Part shown: positions 12,500 to 26,130 of the stretch, one piece after another | How positions within the stretch are numbered: the first letter of the stretch is position 1 | Layout of the letters: each line of letters opens with the position of its first letter | NCBI GenBank assembly: GCA_050084515.1 | Contig: CM114271.1 | Coordinates: 16,988,001-17,052,000 of the forward strand | From: Blasia pusilla | Taxonomy: Eukaryota; Marchantiophyta; Marchantiopsida; Blasiales | Length of the DNA stretch: 64,000 nt | Reading direction: 5' to 3' | The notes under the pieces: generated by a model | Database searches by the model: none | What the model saw: only the letters and a program-made list of their open reading frames with translations | What the model was told of the DNA's origin: nothing | Position numbers and translations under genes: made by a program

Positions 12500-14385
12500 T
12501 CTTTATTCTACTACGGAAAACTGAATTTCTATTATCCACCCGCATAAATGATGGAGTAAGCGTGTCAAGGTAAATATGAAAACTCTTCCACAATATTTTC
12601 GTGATTTTAATTTGAAATAAATAAAATGAAATTTTACGTCTAAAAATTAAGCGATCGAAGAAAAGACAATTGATCCGAAAATAAAATAAAATTAGTCGCT
12701 GATATGGAAAAATATATATAATCATAAAAAGGGCTAAAATAATATTTTAGCACTCATGAGATGAGTGGTTTTTAATTCCAAATTTTCCTTTCATTTACAT
12801 AAAAAATGTATTAGAAGATCTGAACAATTTATTACTTTACACATTCCTTCCCCGAGTCTTAAGGAGAATAGAATAAAGACTTTCCTTATTCTCCCCCAAC
12901 TACCCGGTCCCCAATAAATGAAACGGTCGGAAGAGTTGTGGAATCCCAAATAAGCCCATTTAATTAATTGGCACAAATTTAATTGAGTTTCTTTTTCCTT
13001 TTTTTTCTTTCTTTTTGTTTTTCTCCTAAAAACATGGTGGTCGGAAAAGAAGGGGAACTCATCTTTTCCATCCAACCGCAAGAAAGATTTCATGGGGCAA
13101 GGTTAAAAAAAACTGAAATCGAGCTGGGGATGGGATCTTTTTTCTATTTTTCCCCTACTTTGAAGTGATCTGACTTACATCGTGGTACTATCATATTCAT
13201 CTTTGGTACACGTTGACATCATTATTTTCAATGGAAACGCATAAAAAATACTCCATAGCATCCATTAATCGTTGGCCTCTAAACCCGTTGTCCCTCCCCC
13301 CCTAATACACCACCTAAGCTGAGTTAATTCCACTTCACTCCACTCCATAACATTATATTGCATTGTATTATTCCCCTTAGGAATCGTCTTTTTAGGTGGA
13401 GGGTAATTTTGACTTTGAACTTCTTTTGCCCTTCTTTTGGGGTGTGGGTCGTTAACGAGATGGTCGGAAGAGTCGTAGAATCCTTTCGTGCACCAAATGA
13501 AAGGTGCGTATTAAATTTGCCTACATGAGCCATGGGAGCCACGGGGAGGAGGGCGAGCATCGAGGAAATGCCCACAATTTAACTCTCTTTTGGATCGCAC
13601 TATTGAAACGTGACACCATCAAATTGTGCATGTGATTCACTCCCCCCTCTTTCCCCCCCTTTGATGATGCCATTTAGGACACATGTGCGCACTTCTTCAG
13701 AATCCCCTCCCCCAAAAAAAGCTCCAAAAAGAAGTTCGTTGTCGCCTCTCCAATTCCCCCACACTTTCCTCCTCCTCCTCCTCCTCATCCCCGTCCTCAG
13801 CATTATTAAAAAAAAATACTATTATTCTTATCCTTGTTTATTATTCTTATTCTTACAAGGCATGACATTACAACAAACCCTCACCATAGCAAAATCGAGA
13901 GGCAAATGAGAGGACCCCAAATTACTCCACCACCACCCATATTGCCTTGTTTTCCTCGCGTAATCTCAAGTCACCCCCACAAAAAGGCCAAGGGAAAATA
14001 TGTTTTCTTTTCTAGACCCCTAGAGTAGGCCCGGATGGATTAGGCAAGTCATCGGTTGGGAGTGCCCTAAGGGGGGGAGGGGGTATCCTAAGAATAAGAA
14101 TAAAGCGAGGAATAGGAGTTGCTATTGGGGGAGGGGGGGTCACACACAAATGGGGTAAAAGTGGTGGTTGGAGCGTTTGTTATTGGATATGATTCCAATA
14201 AATGTTGGTCTTCTAAGGGGTAAGATTTTCATGGATATGGAATCATGAATGTGTGTGTGTGTTTGTGGGTATGTTAGTGTTCACAAGATGTGGAAAAATA
14301 TGTCTTTGCTTGCACATAGATGGCGTAGAGTCCACACGAGCATAGAGGGGGAGTTGGGGGTGGGTCATTCCATTTCGATCCATGA

Positions 14386-14415
14386 TTTTATTTTATTTTA
14401 TTTTATTTTATTTTT
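14386..14415 (+). repeat. (TTTTA)n microsatellite
   Basis: About five to six TTTTA pentamers. A shorter GT-rich run (GTGTGTGTGT) lies about 130 bp upstream at 14,250. Confidence 0.85.
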
Positions 14416-14927
14416 CAACACGTGCTCGTGGTGGAGATGTGGCCCTTTTGAGGACAAGTAAAATCGCCATTAACCATGGGATGAGGATATAGATGAAGGG
14501 GGAGAAAAGGGGGAGCATGATTAAAGAAGATTTTTTGTAAGGATCTAAAAGCATCTCTCAACTTGATGACCCATCCATCCATCTCCACAAGGGAGAACAT
14601 GTCAAAGGCCGCCTAATGTAACCATCGCACTAGGCCCACACGAAAGAATATTAATGAAGGAGAAAATCTTTTTATTATTATTCTTGTGCCAACATCCTCC
14701 TCTCAAGGCCACCGTAAAAAAACAAGAATTTCTATTTCAAGAGTGGTCCAAACGATATGACCGCACGCAAAAAACAAGGAGAATTGACAAGAAGATGATA
14801 AATGTTGTAAAGTATGTTTCCAAAAGGAAATCCAACAACAATCCCTCTTTATCCGTCCTCTTCTTACCAAGCTCCCCAAAATCTATGGTCAAGGCACACA
14901 ACCCACAAACACATGGAAAATGAAAAA

Positions 14928-14991
14928 ATCAAACTAATTAAAGAATGTTTTAGAACTCCATCTCATCAAACTAATTAAAGAATGTTTTAGA
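14928..14991 (+). repeat. 27-bp perfect direct repeat, period 37
   Basis: The 27-bp string starting ATCAAACTAATTAAAG occurs at 14,928-14,954 and again at 14,965-14,991, separated by 10 bp. There are only two units with no array beyond them, so it is a small duplication and not an array of any functional type. Confidence 0.85.
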
Positions 14992-16117
14992 CCAATCTCA
15001 TAATTAATTAAAAAGCGTCCATACCTACTAATCGCACTCGCTAAAAAATATTTGAAAAAGGACATACAAAAAACCCAAGTTTAAAAAAAAAATCACCCTC
15101 GTATCTCTTCTTGTGAAGGGAACACTTAATGCTTCCTAGTTTTCTATGGAACTTCTTCTTTCTATGAGCCTTTCTCACTCTCATGGATTTTCATAGGAGT
15201 CTTCTATCCCTACTTCCCATTCACTTGTGGCCATGTTTTGTTGGACTCCATGAGTCCAAAAGCAACCTCGGGTGCGGGGTATAGTTCGATCAGGTTCCAA
15301 AGGATATATTAGCGTTCAATGTGAACCTTACTCCCTCAAACCCTAATTTTGGGTCTATCATTATCCAAATAGCTCCGGATCCTCAATCTCATACTTTTCC
15401 CTAAAGAAATCTTCTATTCAACCATTCTTTTTAAGTTTGAGTAAATTTTCTTAGCCAACATACCTTTGACTGCATCAACATCATCGAGTACCCTAATCCC
15501 CTTTCTACATCCCAAATCACAATATCTTAATGGTTATATGAATCCTATAAAAGAGAGTTTTTATTTAAATACCACTAATCGGCATTAGCACCTAAAGATG
15601 GATTGAGCCTAATTTTCTTTTTGTTCTTAATATGGGCGTTTTCAAGATTAACTCTATCCAAGAGTTATCTTTTATATTAAAGAAATCATAGTTATATGAC
15701 ATAGATGATTTCTAGAGTAGATAGAGTGTTGTTAGGATTAAGTAACTCTATTTTGCAACAAGATTCCCCACACTTTGATCCAAAGTTTTCTTTTCTATTA
15801 ATCAAATAGAAGAAATAGGTCAAATGACCTACTTTCCAAGCTAGTCAGAAAAGTTGGGGAAATGTGACAAAACTCTATAGGTATAGTTTTTTGATTCGAA
15901 AATGAATGACTTCTGCAAAAAAATAACTCAAATTATGACTAAGATTTGTATTTTTCTTTTAATGACTTGTTAGATTAATGTAATCCTAAATTTTGACATA
16001 AATATTACTAAATCAAAGTTTAGTCATTCACTAGTCCAATTGTTATCACTTATTGTCCCAAATAACTAAGTGTATGGCAGTCACGCTATCGGGGATCTAA
16101 GAAGTGACTCTGATTGT

Positions 16118-17019
16118 GGGTCAAAGGAAGAGAGACCTTAGTGTGAACCACGTGAGTCAAACCTAGACTAGCAAGACTAGAAAGTGTGGCTGAATCTTTC
16201 GTGGGACTAACGCTAGTTAAGGTGGGCTCGCTCCTTCAAACTACCTTAGGAGAGAAGGGATATAGCCACTTTTGGGGATGAGAGTGAGGCAAGAAAGATA
16301 TAAGATCCATAAGCCAAGTTACAAATCAAGAGCAAGTAGCAAGAACGATGGGAGAAGTCAAGAGGGTTGAGACGCTATGAGACTAGTCACAAAACCCAAA
16401 GGCCGTAAAGACAACCAAGAGACGTCAAATGACATGAGTCTAGATAGGCGCTAGCCACAAGACGCACAAAACTAGAGATAAGGTTCCAAGATGAGTTTAG
16501 GGAAGTCAAGATTGGCGGAATCTTCCAAGAGACTCCCCAAATTCATCTTGGGGGTTAACTACTCAAACGCGGATTGGAGAGACGCAAACCATATTTGGAT
16601 TATGTATCAAAATCAGGGGACAAGGATGGATGATGGGAAAGATGAGGTTCCCCTGAAGAACACAAGAAGTACTTATAGGGAGCGATCATCTCTCTCTCTC
16701 TCTCTCTCCCTCCCTCCTTACACGCTCAAGTCTTTGAACAAGGGATTAACCATGTTTCGTATTTGGCCATATTCAAGGTTTGAGCTAAGGAACTACTTGG
16801 AACACACCTTGGGAAATTAATCATTGCACTACAATTAATGTTAGTGAATTGGGGATATTGGTCAAGGATTGGGAAAGAGATGTTCTAAGGAGACGATATG
16901 CACCCCATGGGACTCAAAATCGCTTAGAGCTTGGTGACTACCCCGAATTTTCCTATGAAACATCTGACCATTTGGATGTTTAAGACTCAACTCAAGACTT
17001 CCACTTGCAAGACTCAAGG
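16118..17019 (+). repeat. Left arm of a large imperfect inverted repeat
   Basis: Read forward, this arm matches the reverse complement of 17,828-18,687 along its whole length with mismatches and small indels. Matching landmarks include GATTAACCATGTTTC here against GATTAATCATGTTTC there, GAGACGCAAACC in both, and TTTAAGACTCAAC in both. The arm contains a (CT)n run at 16,689-16,708 that the other arm lacks. No transposase or other protein is seen. Either it is the long terminal arm of a foldback element or two old copies of one repeat lying head to head. Confidence 0.8.
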
Positions 17020-17827
17020 TATGATCTCTTCATAAGTCAGCAAAGAGGAGTAGAGGTTGAACTCTATGACACTCATAAATTAAAAATAATCACATAATTG
17101 AGAAGAATTTGGTAATAAAAATAACTTTCAATATTGTGTATTCGAGTAAGACAAAAAATAATGGAATTTCATCATTAGTGAGAAATGCCTTTGAGAAAAA
17201 AATAACTAAAGTTATAATAACCTTCAATATGAATATGAAGAATTTTTATTGCAAACATTATAATTTGATTCTCAAATCACAATGACGATTAAGTGAGAAA
17301 ATTATTTATTCTATTAATCTTTAGAGTTATCAATTCTCATTAAGTATCAAATGGCTCTAAGATTTTAATATTTTGCAAAGAAATTTATTGAAGTACCTAA
17401 AGTATTTTCATCTTTTAATAGATTTTCCAAAATAATTAAATTTCTAAGCTAATTTCTTTTTGGATCTAGAATTATCTCCCCTTCACACATTATTTAGGAG
17501 GATTAGACATTGAAATCTGGGATTTCTTAACATGGATTCTCATGACATTGCACCCTCCAAACTTTACGAATAGAATAATATTATTTGGAAATTTTAAGGA
17601 TTTAGAGCTATGTGTCCATTATGATAAGAAATTAAAATCTAGGAGAAATATTTTTATTTTAAAGAATTTTTTAGAGATTTTTCCAAAAGACAATTTTTGC
17701 TTCATACAATCCAAATAAGTATTTTTGTGTATCGTTTAGAGCTTGAAAATCATCTATTCTTTGAAAATAAATTCGTGGCCTAAAACCTTTTCAAAGTTAG
17801 TGCATCTTACAATAGAGTAGTATTGTC
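17020..17827. other. AT-rich spacer between the inverted-repeat arms
   Basis: About 0.8 kb of very AT-rich DNA without an open frame of note. It shows no similarity to the arms. If the arms are one unit, this is the loop of the foldback. Confidence 0.6.
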
Positions 17828-18687
17828 CTTGAGTCCTATAAGCGGAAGTTGTAGGTTGAGTCTTAAAGACCCAACCAATCTCACGTTCCATACGCAAGTT
17901 GAATAATTACCAAGCGTTAGAATTTTTTGATTCCCCCAAGATGTATAGTGTATTCCTAGGAAGCCTCTTCCCTAAGCCTTGAAAAATCTTCCCAATTTGC
18001 TCACCAAAATTTTAGCATGGCGATTCATTCCTCAAGATGCGTCTCGAACAGTTCTTTAACTCAAACATGAAACATGATTAATCCCTTGTTCCAATACTTG
18101 AGCAGATAGGGAGATAGAGGTTCTCTCCCTATAGGATGCTTATATGGATCTCTTGAGAAACCCCACATTTATCATCCTCCATCCTAGGCCCTAGTTTTTC
18201 CCCACAACTCAAGCGTGGTTTGCGTCTCACCAACTCATGTTTGACTAGTTAATCCCCAAGATGAATCAAGGGAGTCTCCTAGACAATTCTACTGATTTTG
18301 ACTTCTCCAAGCTCATCTAGAAACCTCACCCTATGTTTTGTGTGTGTCTTGGGTAGTGCCTATCTTGACTCCAACCATTTGGCATCTATTGGATGTCTTG
18401 CCGCCCTTCGTTTTTTGTAACTAGTATCATGGCATCTTGACCTTCTTGAGTACTCCCATCTCCCTAAATACTCTCCATTAACTTAAAACTTGAAATTTTG
18501 TTGCCTCATCCTCCTCCTTGCAAGTGGCTATGCCTCTTTACTCCTAAGGTTAGTCTCAAGGCACACGCTTATCTTGACTAGCATTAGTATACAATAGGTT
18601 CTACTACCCTTTCAGGTCTTGCAACTAAATAGTCTAGATCTTGACTTTGGGTCAAACCAAGGTCTTTCCACCTTTGAGTAGAAATCA
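17828..18687 (-). repeat. Right arm of the large inverted repeat
   Basis: Its reverse complement matches the left arm from the inner end (AAGACTCAAC region) to the outer end (CTCAAAGG region). Small indels make it about 40 bp shorter. Divergence by eye is considerable, so the duplication is not recent. Confidence 0.8.
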
Positions 18688-21600
18688 TGACTTGTTTCTC
18701 AAAATTTTCTATCGAATGCGCAACAGACTTAGGTATTCTTGATGGAGGGCCTTCTAAGATAAGAAAAACTTTGTGGTGTGTTTAGATTCTAGTGGACCAA
18801 ATTGGTAGCCATAAGGAGATTAGTTTTGGAATGATACACATGAGGTGCATGTGACTATTAAAAGGGTCATATCAAATTCTAGTGGATAGTTGTAGAGATT
18901 TCCACCCATATATCTCTTTGTTGAAAGCTTGAGTGATTGTTCGAGAAGATAGCACCAACAAGGGGTAGACTTGTGTATGGATATTTCGACAAAAAGAACA
19001 TGCATGATGGGGTTAAATAGTACTTATGACAATATCTTAGATGACTGAACCAAAGATGTATAGATGTGTGATGGTTGAGGCATATTGGGATGGAATGCAT
19101 TGTGCATTTGGAGTTTAATTAGGGGGATGTAGGAGATGTGTAGGCACAAGTGCAATTGATAGCACTTGTGAGAGATCTATTAAAGAAGATCTTATTAGTA
19201 AACTTGTTTGAAGGGTTTAGGGTTTTTACTCTACATAGAGAGGCTATCATAGGCCGTATTTGGAAGATGACTTGGATGTAGTCTTGAGCTACATTAAAAT
19301 GTTGGACATAACACGTGTTACATGCCAGTTTCAAGGAATGTGGACCCAAGATCCAGGAGTTTAAATGTGTACCATCATCTATTAGCTGAAGCAACAAGAG
19401 GACAAGTCCTCCCATAGAGCACTAAGAGGAGTGTGTTTCCATTGAAAATATTAGTTTTGGGGTTCAAGGATTTATGCTCTATGCAAGAATTGAGGGGAGT
19501 AAAAATTGGGCCATAGTCATCTTCAAAAGAATGTGGGATAAGATGATCATTATCCAAAGGGAAGAGAGGTGAGCCTATACATGCAAAGTGGTAGGAGCAC
19601 TTAGTTTGTTTAATCATCCTTTTCTAAATCTTGGTTATGCAAATTTGTATCGTGAAATCAAATTTTAGTCATTGAAGTATTCAATAAGATGTGAGATTCA
19701 AGGCATCAAGAGAAATTCAATTGTATGGATGAGTATACTTGAAATTGGGAAAGCGCATAAATAATTTCAATGTAAACGTATTGATTTTTGCATGTATGTT
19801 CGGCCACACAAATCGAATTGTAGCATGTCCTTAGAATATCCACTCAAGCAGCCATGTGTAGGGTAAGCGCAATATAGCATCATCACAAGGTCAAAAGGTT
19901 TTTGTAGGGGTCGTGGATGAAGGTGTGCAATAGCGAAGTGAGATGAAAAGATAGTAATTGATTGCAAATGGGTAATCCAATTGGATGCATGGTCTATATG
20001 AGAATTAATGATATTAGCTACATGTGACATATTGAGATATAACCAAATAAATACGTGGACACATAGGGGCTCAAATAGATTGAGGGGATATTGATGTAAG
20101 TTTATATATTAGAGCTTTTGTGTGATTGTGAAAGGAACGAGTTTTGTAGTAAATAGGAGGATTGTAGGTGAGTAGAAGTAGATAAGTATTGGCAAGTAAT
20201 ACAAAAGGGACTAAGCTACTCTTGCATTTATTCTTGAGTCCACAACAATCACATCAAACATAAATAGCACATAATCAATAGCATAGAATACTCATGAAAT
20301 TTTGTGGATCTCCAAGCATGAAGCTCCCCATCTATTAAGTATTTCTAATCTACTACAAGTTTGACAAAGAGAATCGGAGTACAATTGTTGTACCAAGAAT
20401 TGAGGGAATCACACTTTAGTAAGAAATGGATGACAAATCATTCTATGGAGAATCTTAAAATAGTAAGTCTAGCAAGAATGTGAATACTTCAAGTTTTCAA
20501 TTGTATGCTTCAATCTCTCTTCTATCCATAGAATAACTCTCTCTATTTAATACATCTTTTTTTGTAGGCAAGACTCATTTCTTAGACATGCCTTCTACAA
20601 CTAGGTACAAATCTTCCCAGTCATTTCTCCAACATTTTCGGCTCCTTACTTGCATAGTGTGACCTAGTTTTTTCTTGCTTAATTTTCATGGCCATCCATA
20701 CAATGCCATGCTACTTCTTTCTTTTTCATGATCATCCTCAATGCCTCATCATCTCTAATTGCAAAGAACTTTAATGAAATCTTATTATGTTCAAATTCAT
20801 AGTTTCATTCTTGGTTCATACTTCATGGTTGATGTTTCAACAATGGATTCATAAAGTCCTCCAAATGTACAAGAATCAATTCTTTTATGCAAACAAAAGT
20901 AAATTTTGTTGTTGACCTTCCTATCTCTGGATCATCCCTTGATTGGATCCAATATCTCTTTCACACATGGCATATCAAATGGCTTTCCATGCAAGATGTT
21001 TATATTTTTTATTTTTATTTTTATTTACATAGCATCCAAGTCACATGGTTCCACCTTTACTTCCCGTGAAGGACTTTTGTCACTCTCTGACTTTGCCCCT
21101 CATCCTAGAGATTGTCTAGGAACATAATCCTTCATTTGATTTGGAAATGTGTGTGCCTTGGCCAAATTCGAATAAGGATAGAGGCATGAATTGTCTTCTT
21201 TATATACACATAGACCATTTAGATTCATTAAAAGATGATGTGTTTTCATCTTTAATGCCATGGTGCTTCTTAGAAGAGGGTGTATGAGTGGCCTTCTTTC
21301 CCTTTCCTAGCTTTTTTAGATTTCACTATTGTCTTCCTATAAGCCATATTTTACCTTATAATTCTCTAGATTCCTATGCACACACAAAAGAATTGTTAAT
21401 AATTTTTACTTAGTTGTCTTGCAAAAATGGAGCATTAAAGTTTTTGAGTTACAATCCAAAGCTAAGATGTATGAAGATGGATATGGCACCTACCACAGTA
21501 GTAAGTGCATATCAAGATTCTTACTGCATGCGCAAATGGTTGGGATCGCTCTAGGCTATAAACCTTGTACAAAAGGAGAAGTGGTAAAAAATTTAGAAAG

Positions 21601-22819
21601 TATAAATTGAGTTCGAGAGTACATCAGTTAAGTATTTTCAAAACTAAGTGCATATGAAGATATTCACCCCATGCATTAATGATTACAGCCGCTCAAGGTT
21701 GTAAACCCTCTATGAATGGAGAAGTAGTCAGAGTAGATCAGAGTTATCAGAGTAGTTATATCTGCAACTCAACAATAGCTTTACACATTGTTTTGTAGCA
21801 TCTCTAGATCTATTAATAAGGCAAAATTTTGAATCAGTTGAAAGAAAAAGCCTATATATGAGAATGCACTGTAAATGAAAGGAAAGGAATGAAACGCTCA
21901 CTTCTCACACTACTCTCCCACTTGAAGTAAAGTATAAAAAAATGAGTCTTAAGATGTTTATATGTATATAAAAAACCATAATACTGTCCTAATATGCTAC
22001 AAAAATAGTTACATATTTCACATAATTAATTGTCGGCAAGTTTCCACGCAAAAACCGAACTAAATACAAATACTTGAGTACAAAAGAAGGGGGAATAAGG
22101 TTTTTTTTTGAATTTTGGGGAAGAGGCACATGTTAGAAGTAGAGATTATGAAAAATACGTCATACAAAGCGAAGTTTAGAAATTGAGATGCATATCTAGA
22201 ATAATGGTGTAGATTTTGAATTTCCTTTCACCACTTACTTAATCATCAACTCTTGTATAGATTTTTCATATTTTAACTTGAACTTATATTCTCTCTTTAT
22301 TTTCAACCAAGCAAGACTCATGTTTGTGTTCGATAATTTATTATGATCATTTTTTGTGTTCAATTTGATACGACTACTTTTCTTGATCGTGATTCATTGT
22401 AACATTTACTTCATACCTTTTATGGATTTATACCAAGATTGAAACAAAATTACAAAATTTTCATGTTTTTCTTATCATAGTTGAAATATTAGCTACACAA
22501 AATTATTACCAATACAATATGGAGTAGTGTTGAAAGATAAATATATCCATATTTATTTTTATTGGAACATAAAATGTGTTATTAAGAAAATATGATCATC
22601 TCATAATGGGCCTTAAAATCAAAACACATCTTCTTTTGAGAAGTCGAGAGAGTCTCCAAGGTAGTTGCATACTTAAAGTGTTCAACCAAGCTGTCAATAA
22701 TAATAATAAGATAAGATAAAAAATAATCCACAAGAGGCTAAGATGAAAAAGATAACATAAAAAAGATTTTTTTTTTCCACAATCTTTGATTTAGTAAAAG
22801 AAAGATGAAACAAAGTTAA
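18688..22819. other. AT-rich intergenic DNA, no gene recognised
   Basis: Minus-strand frames at 19,119-19,415, 19,375-19,617 and 19,767-20,030 are open for 80-100 codons but contain no motif I recognise. They could be remnants of an unidentified element. The only clear structure is the degenerate repeat at 21,502-21,735. Confidence 0.45.
21502..21735 (+). repeat. Degenerate two-unit repeat, period about 143 bp
   Basis: TAAGTGCATATCAAGAT at 21,502 and TAAGTGCATATGAAGAT at 21,645 begin two similar stretches of about 90 bp. Both include a run resembling CGCTCTAGGCTATAAACC / CGCTCAAGGTTGTAAACC and then GGAGAAGT. This is an old local duplication or a dispersed repeat in two copies. Confidence 0.65.
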
Positions 22820-23190
22820 AAACCTTGAAGATACAAAGTGGCCTACTTCGTCCGTGCGCTCACTCTAGACCTTGGATGAAACCTGAACATGGAGATAACT
22901 CGACATACGAGAATGTGCTATCATTGTGGTTTCTAACTATTTGACTATTTGGGAAACTAGGGTTTTTAACCTATTTTCTTCATTTTTTTCAGTAAAAAGA
23001 ATATTTTATATTCCATATGGGTGCATTAGATAATCCTAATAACGCTACTCCACAAACCACCTACGCCATATTAGCATGACTGCTACAACATCTAAGTCGG
23101 AACTATCAATCCAAACTTCTCCTCACATAAGGAGGTCGATCAGATTAATGGTACACAATGAGAAGCGGATGTCAAAAATCCAATATTTGA
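22820..23190 (-). repeat. Dispersed ~370-bp repeat, copy 1 (solo-LTR-like)
   Basis: This stretch is similar along its length to 41,925-42,297 in the same orientation. Both share CTTGAAGATACAAAGTGGCC, CATGGAGATAACTC-type sequence, GAACTATCAATC and CTTCTCCTCA. On the minus strand copy 2 begins TGTTGGATT, like the 5' end of many plant Ty1/copia LTRs, so a solo LTR is possible. No polymerase is adjacent. Confidence 0.65.
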
Positions 23191-23358
23191 ACATACAATA
23201 AAGTGATATTCTTCCAAATTTAACTTCTTTTCCATACACTTAAATAAATATTTTGCATGATTTTATAATTTTTGGAAAAAGACACTAAATTCATTTTAAT
23301 TTTATTTAACCATTGAGAGCTTTTATGGATCATTATCAAAAATATTATTTTTCAAATA

Positions 23359-23405
23359 TTTCCTACAATATGATTATATTGTATATATAATCATATTGTA
23401 GGAAA
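23359..23405. repeat. Perfect 21-bp inverted repeat with 5-nt loop
   Basis: Arms 23,359-23,379 (starting TTTCCTACAATATG) and 23,385-23,405 are exact reverse complements around TGTAT. It would form a strong hairpin in DNA or RNA. It lies in AT-rich intergenic DNA with no neighbouring gene. Confidence 0.95.
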
Positions 23406-24349
23406 TTTGGATCTATGATGTTCTTTTTATGATCTTCTTTAAACACAAAAAGTCAATCTTTCTCTTCTTTGAAAATTGGCATTCTCTTTCTCTATATATA
23501 TTATTTATTTAATATTTTAAATGAATCATTTGAGTGTATTTTCAATGCTCCAATTCATGTTTCGTATAGTCCAAAATATAAGTTCAAATATGAGCTTAAT
23601 TAGTTTATAACTCTTAATTTCTGCACAAATCTCTAAACTAATTTGTAATTTACTTTTCTTTATTCCTAAACACTTAATTGTTTCAAACTCTTCTCTCTCT
23701 ATATTATTATTAATAATAGACCTATCGGCAACAAACATCTCTCACTTCAAAAAATTTCCTCTTGGGTGGTCTCCTATTGTGATACATGTATGTGTCTCAT
23801 CTAATTAGTCAATCACATCCAACTAACTTAGAGCAAACGGGTGTACCAATGATACTCATCATGAGCCTGCGCATGGCATGGCCGTCCACTAGTTCTATGT
23901 ATGAATTTTTTTCTTTCTAATGTCTTAGATTTGAATCTTCACATTGATTAAGTTTTTAGATTCATATCTTCACATGCTTATTTGGAATATAATCAAAATT
24001 TCAAAATTAGTACAATTTAGAATTTAACATCAGTGATCAACTATCATTATTATCATCTTTTTTGTTTATATCTTTAACCACTCTCTATAATTTATTATAT
24101 TCTTAGTATTTTTTTTAATTCGATATCTACCATCAATATGTTAAATCTCCAGTTGGAGATTTTTTTGGAATAATAATTATAGTGGAATTTATAAAATTAT
24201 ACTTGAATTGAAATATCTTACACTTAACTTAAAGTAACTGATTGAGAAGTTGCATTTTTGCAAGGTTGATATTTTATGAATTCCACTTTGTAAAAAAATT
24301 CCAAGCTTCTCGTAGTTTTTTTTTCCTTATTTCTTACGAGCGATGGAGA

Positions 24350-24680
24350 CAAGGTTGCATAGGGACAAAGTTTGTATTCGCGAACATGTTCATATCCGTG
24401 GACTTGCATCCGTCCTATAAATGGACTTTTCCATGCAGGTCCCATCTCTCCCTTATTTCTCATTCTCCCCACTTGCCTTTGTGACACGTACTTTTTTCGT
24501 TTCTTCCTCCTCCCACCTCCTTACCCTTCCCCCTAGTTGCCCCGTCCGCCCTTGCCCTGCCTTCCACCATCAACTATAAATGTAGTCCCCATATTTTGCA
24601 ATAAATGTTTGTGGACATGTCCAAACTTATATGTCCATGTTCGTCCTAGGGAATGACTTATCAAGTTTGGTGCAACTATG
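24350..24680 (+). mobile_element. hAT-like non-autonomous TIR element, copy B
   Basis: It starts CAAGGTTGCATAGGGACAAAG and ends with TGCAACTATG, the two ends being imperfect inverted repeats. The interior has the shared landmarks (GTCCTATAAATGGACTTTTCC, CCTTCCACCATCAACT, TGCAATAAATGT, ATGTCCA). It is about 331 bp, longer than the others because of a C/T-rich middle. The 8-bp flanks (GATGGAGA and CACAAGGC) do not match, so the target-site duplication is lost or the end is misplaced. Confidence 0.7.
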
Positions 24681-26130
24681 CACAAGGCCAACTCCACTCT
24701 CAAATTTGTATATAATCATTAAGTCAAATCCACCATGAGGGAGCTTGGACTATAACACTCAAGCTCCTACCAAACCCTAAAAAGATGAATATTCCAAAGG
24801 CTCAACATGAGAAATATGGCTAGCAAGTAAGAGCCATCTACTCACCTTTTACACCATGGGAAGAGACAAAATAGCTCTTCCCCTAAAAACTGATAACATG
24901 TGCATATACATTATCCATGCGACTGACCAATGACCATTGACTTGGTGAAGAAATCTAGTGGTTAAAAATAGCAAACCACAAGCATTATCATTGAGAAAAT
25001 CCCAGCGTAATAAAATTGTAGCCAACCTCATCTTACCACTCAAGACGGAGTTATGGCAATAAGAAAGGGAAATAGAAAATTTGGAAAATGGAAAGGGAAT
25101 ATGAAATTTAACAAGGAACGTGGAAAAAAATATGGCTATTTTTTATAACTATTTGTAAATGAAAAAAATATGATTTAGTAAGAAATTAACCCACTTTCGA
25201 TACACCATCTGGTAAAAAAATAACGTATATCAAAATAATTCAGTTTAACTTAAGATAAATAAAAAATAAAAAATATCTTGCAAAAATTATAATAACTATG
25301 TGGTAAACAAATGAGATTGTCCCATTCAATTATGGAAATATGGGGTTAATTGATGGCTACTATATTGCACAATTGGCTTAAGACCTCACATATAGGGAAG
25401 AGAAAGTATTAGTCTCAAGATCTACAAAATTTCACTTACTATCAGTAGGTCATCAAAGAAACTTCATGGGCTTCATAAATATGACCAACAAAGGGACCCT
25501 AAAAATAAAATATTGTCTCATATTTATTTCAAACATACTAGTAAGTGCCCATACTACCATGTGATGCACGGATCCCTGGGATAAGTGGGACTCCAAGCTT
25601 ACCAAAGTTGCCTCAATATTTATGGTGTCATGGACGCCCTCCTTTTATTTTCAAAAATTTTCAACTAAAAAATTAATACATATTTTTTTTTTACACTTTA
25701 TCACGAGAAATGTCGTCGAGATAAAAAATGCTCCTCCAATAATAATATAGATGAAATGGTAAATTTCAACGATTCACCAAGAACAAATGGTGTGCAAATG
25801 AGGAATGGTGATAGACTCTCCATATATGTTTTGTGAGGAAGTTCAAATCCTAAAGTGGATTTTCATTTTCATAAAGCTTCTAATTTAAAATTCCCCCACT
25901 TCCATATATGCGAGCTCCTGGAAATTTGGAACTATAATGAGTATTTGTTTCTAATTTGGGGATGAAAAAATTAGCAATAATAAATAAATAAAATCGATGC
26001 CGGAAAGGTTGGCACATTTTAATCTCAATATACCACAGTAAAGGATGAATAGCGATTTGTATTGTATATTTTAATGCGGAATAATAAAATAAGTATTAGT
26101 AATTAAATAATTAAATGATAGTTTATTTAT
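24681..26130. other. AT-rich intergenic DNA, no gene recognised
   Basis: Short open frames only. A few coding-like phrases occur near 25,330-25,640 in shifting frames, not identifiable. Composition changes sharply at about 26,130, where the GC island starts. Confidence 0.55.

Larger units (their letters stand above)
9676..16117. other. AT-rich intergenic DNA with simple and tandem repeats
   Basis: No convincing coding sequence was seen on either strand; the short open frames show no known domain. The segment about 12,780-14,700 is richer in C and T tracts and has pyrimidine-rich and A-rich runs. Tandem repeats inside it are listed separately. There is no RNA gene that I can recognise. Confidence 0.5.

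Noticed and set aside
14928-14991. CRISPR-like direct repeats
   Set aside because: Only two units in eukaryotic intergenic DNA; simple duplication.
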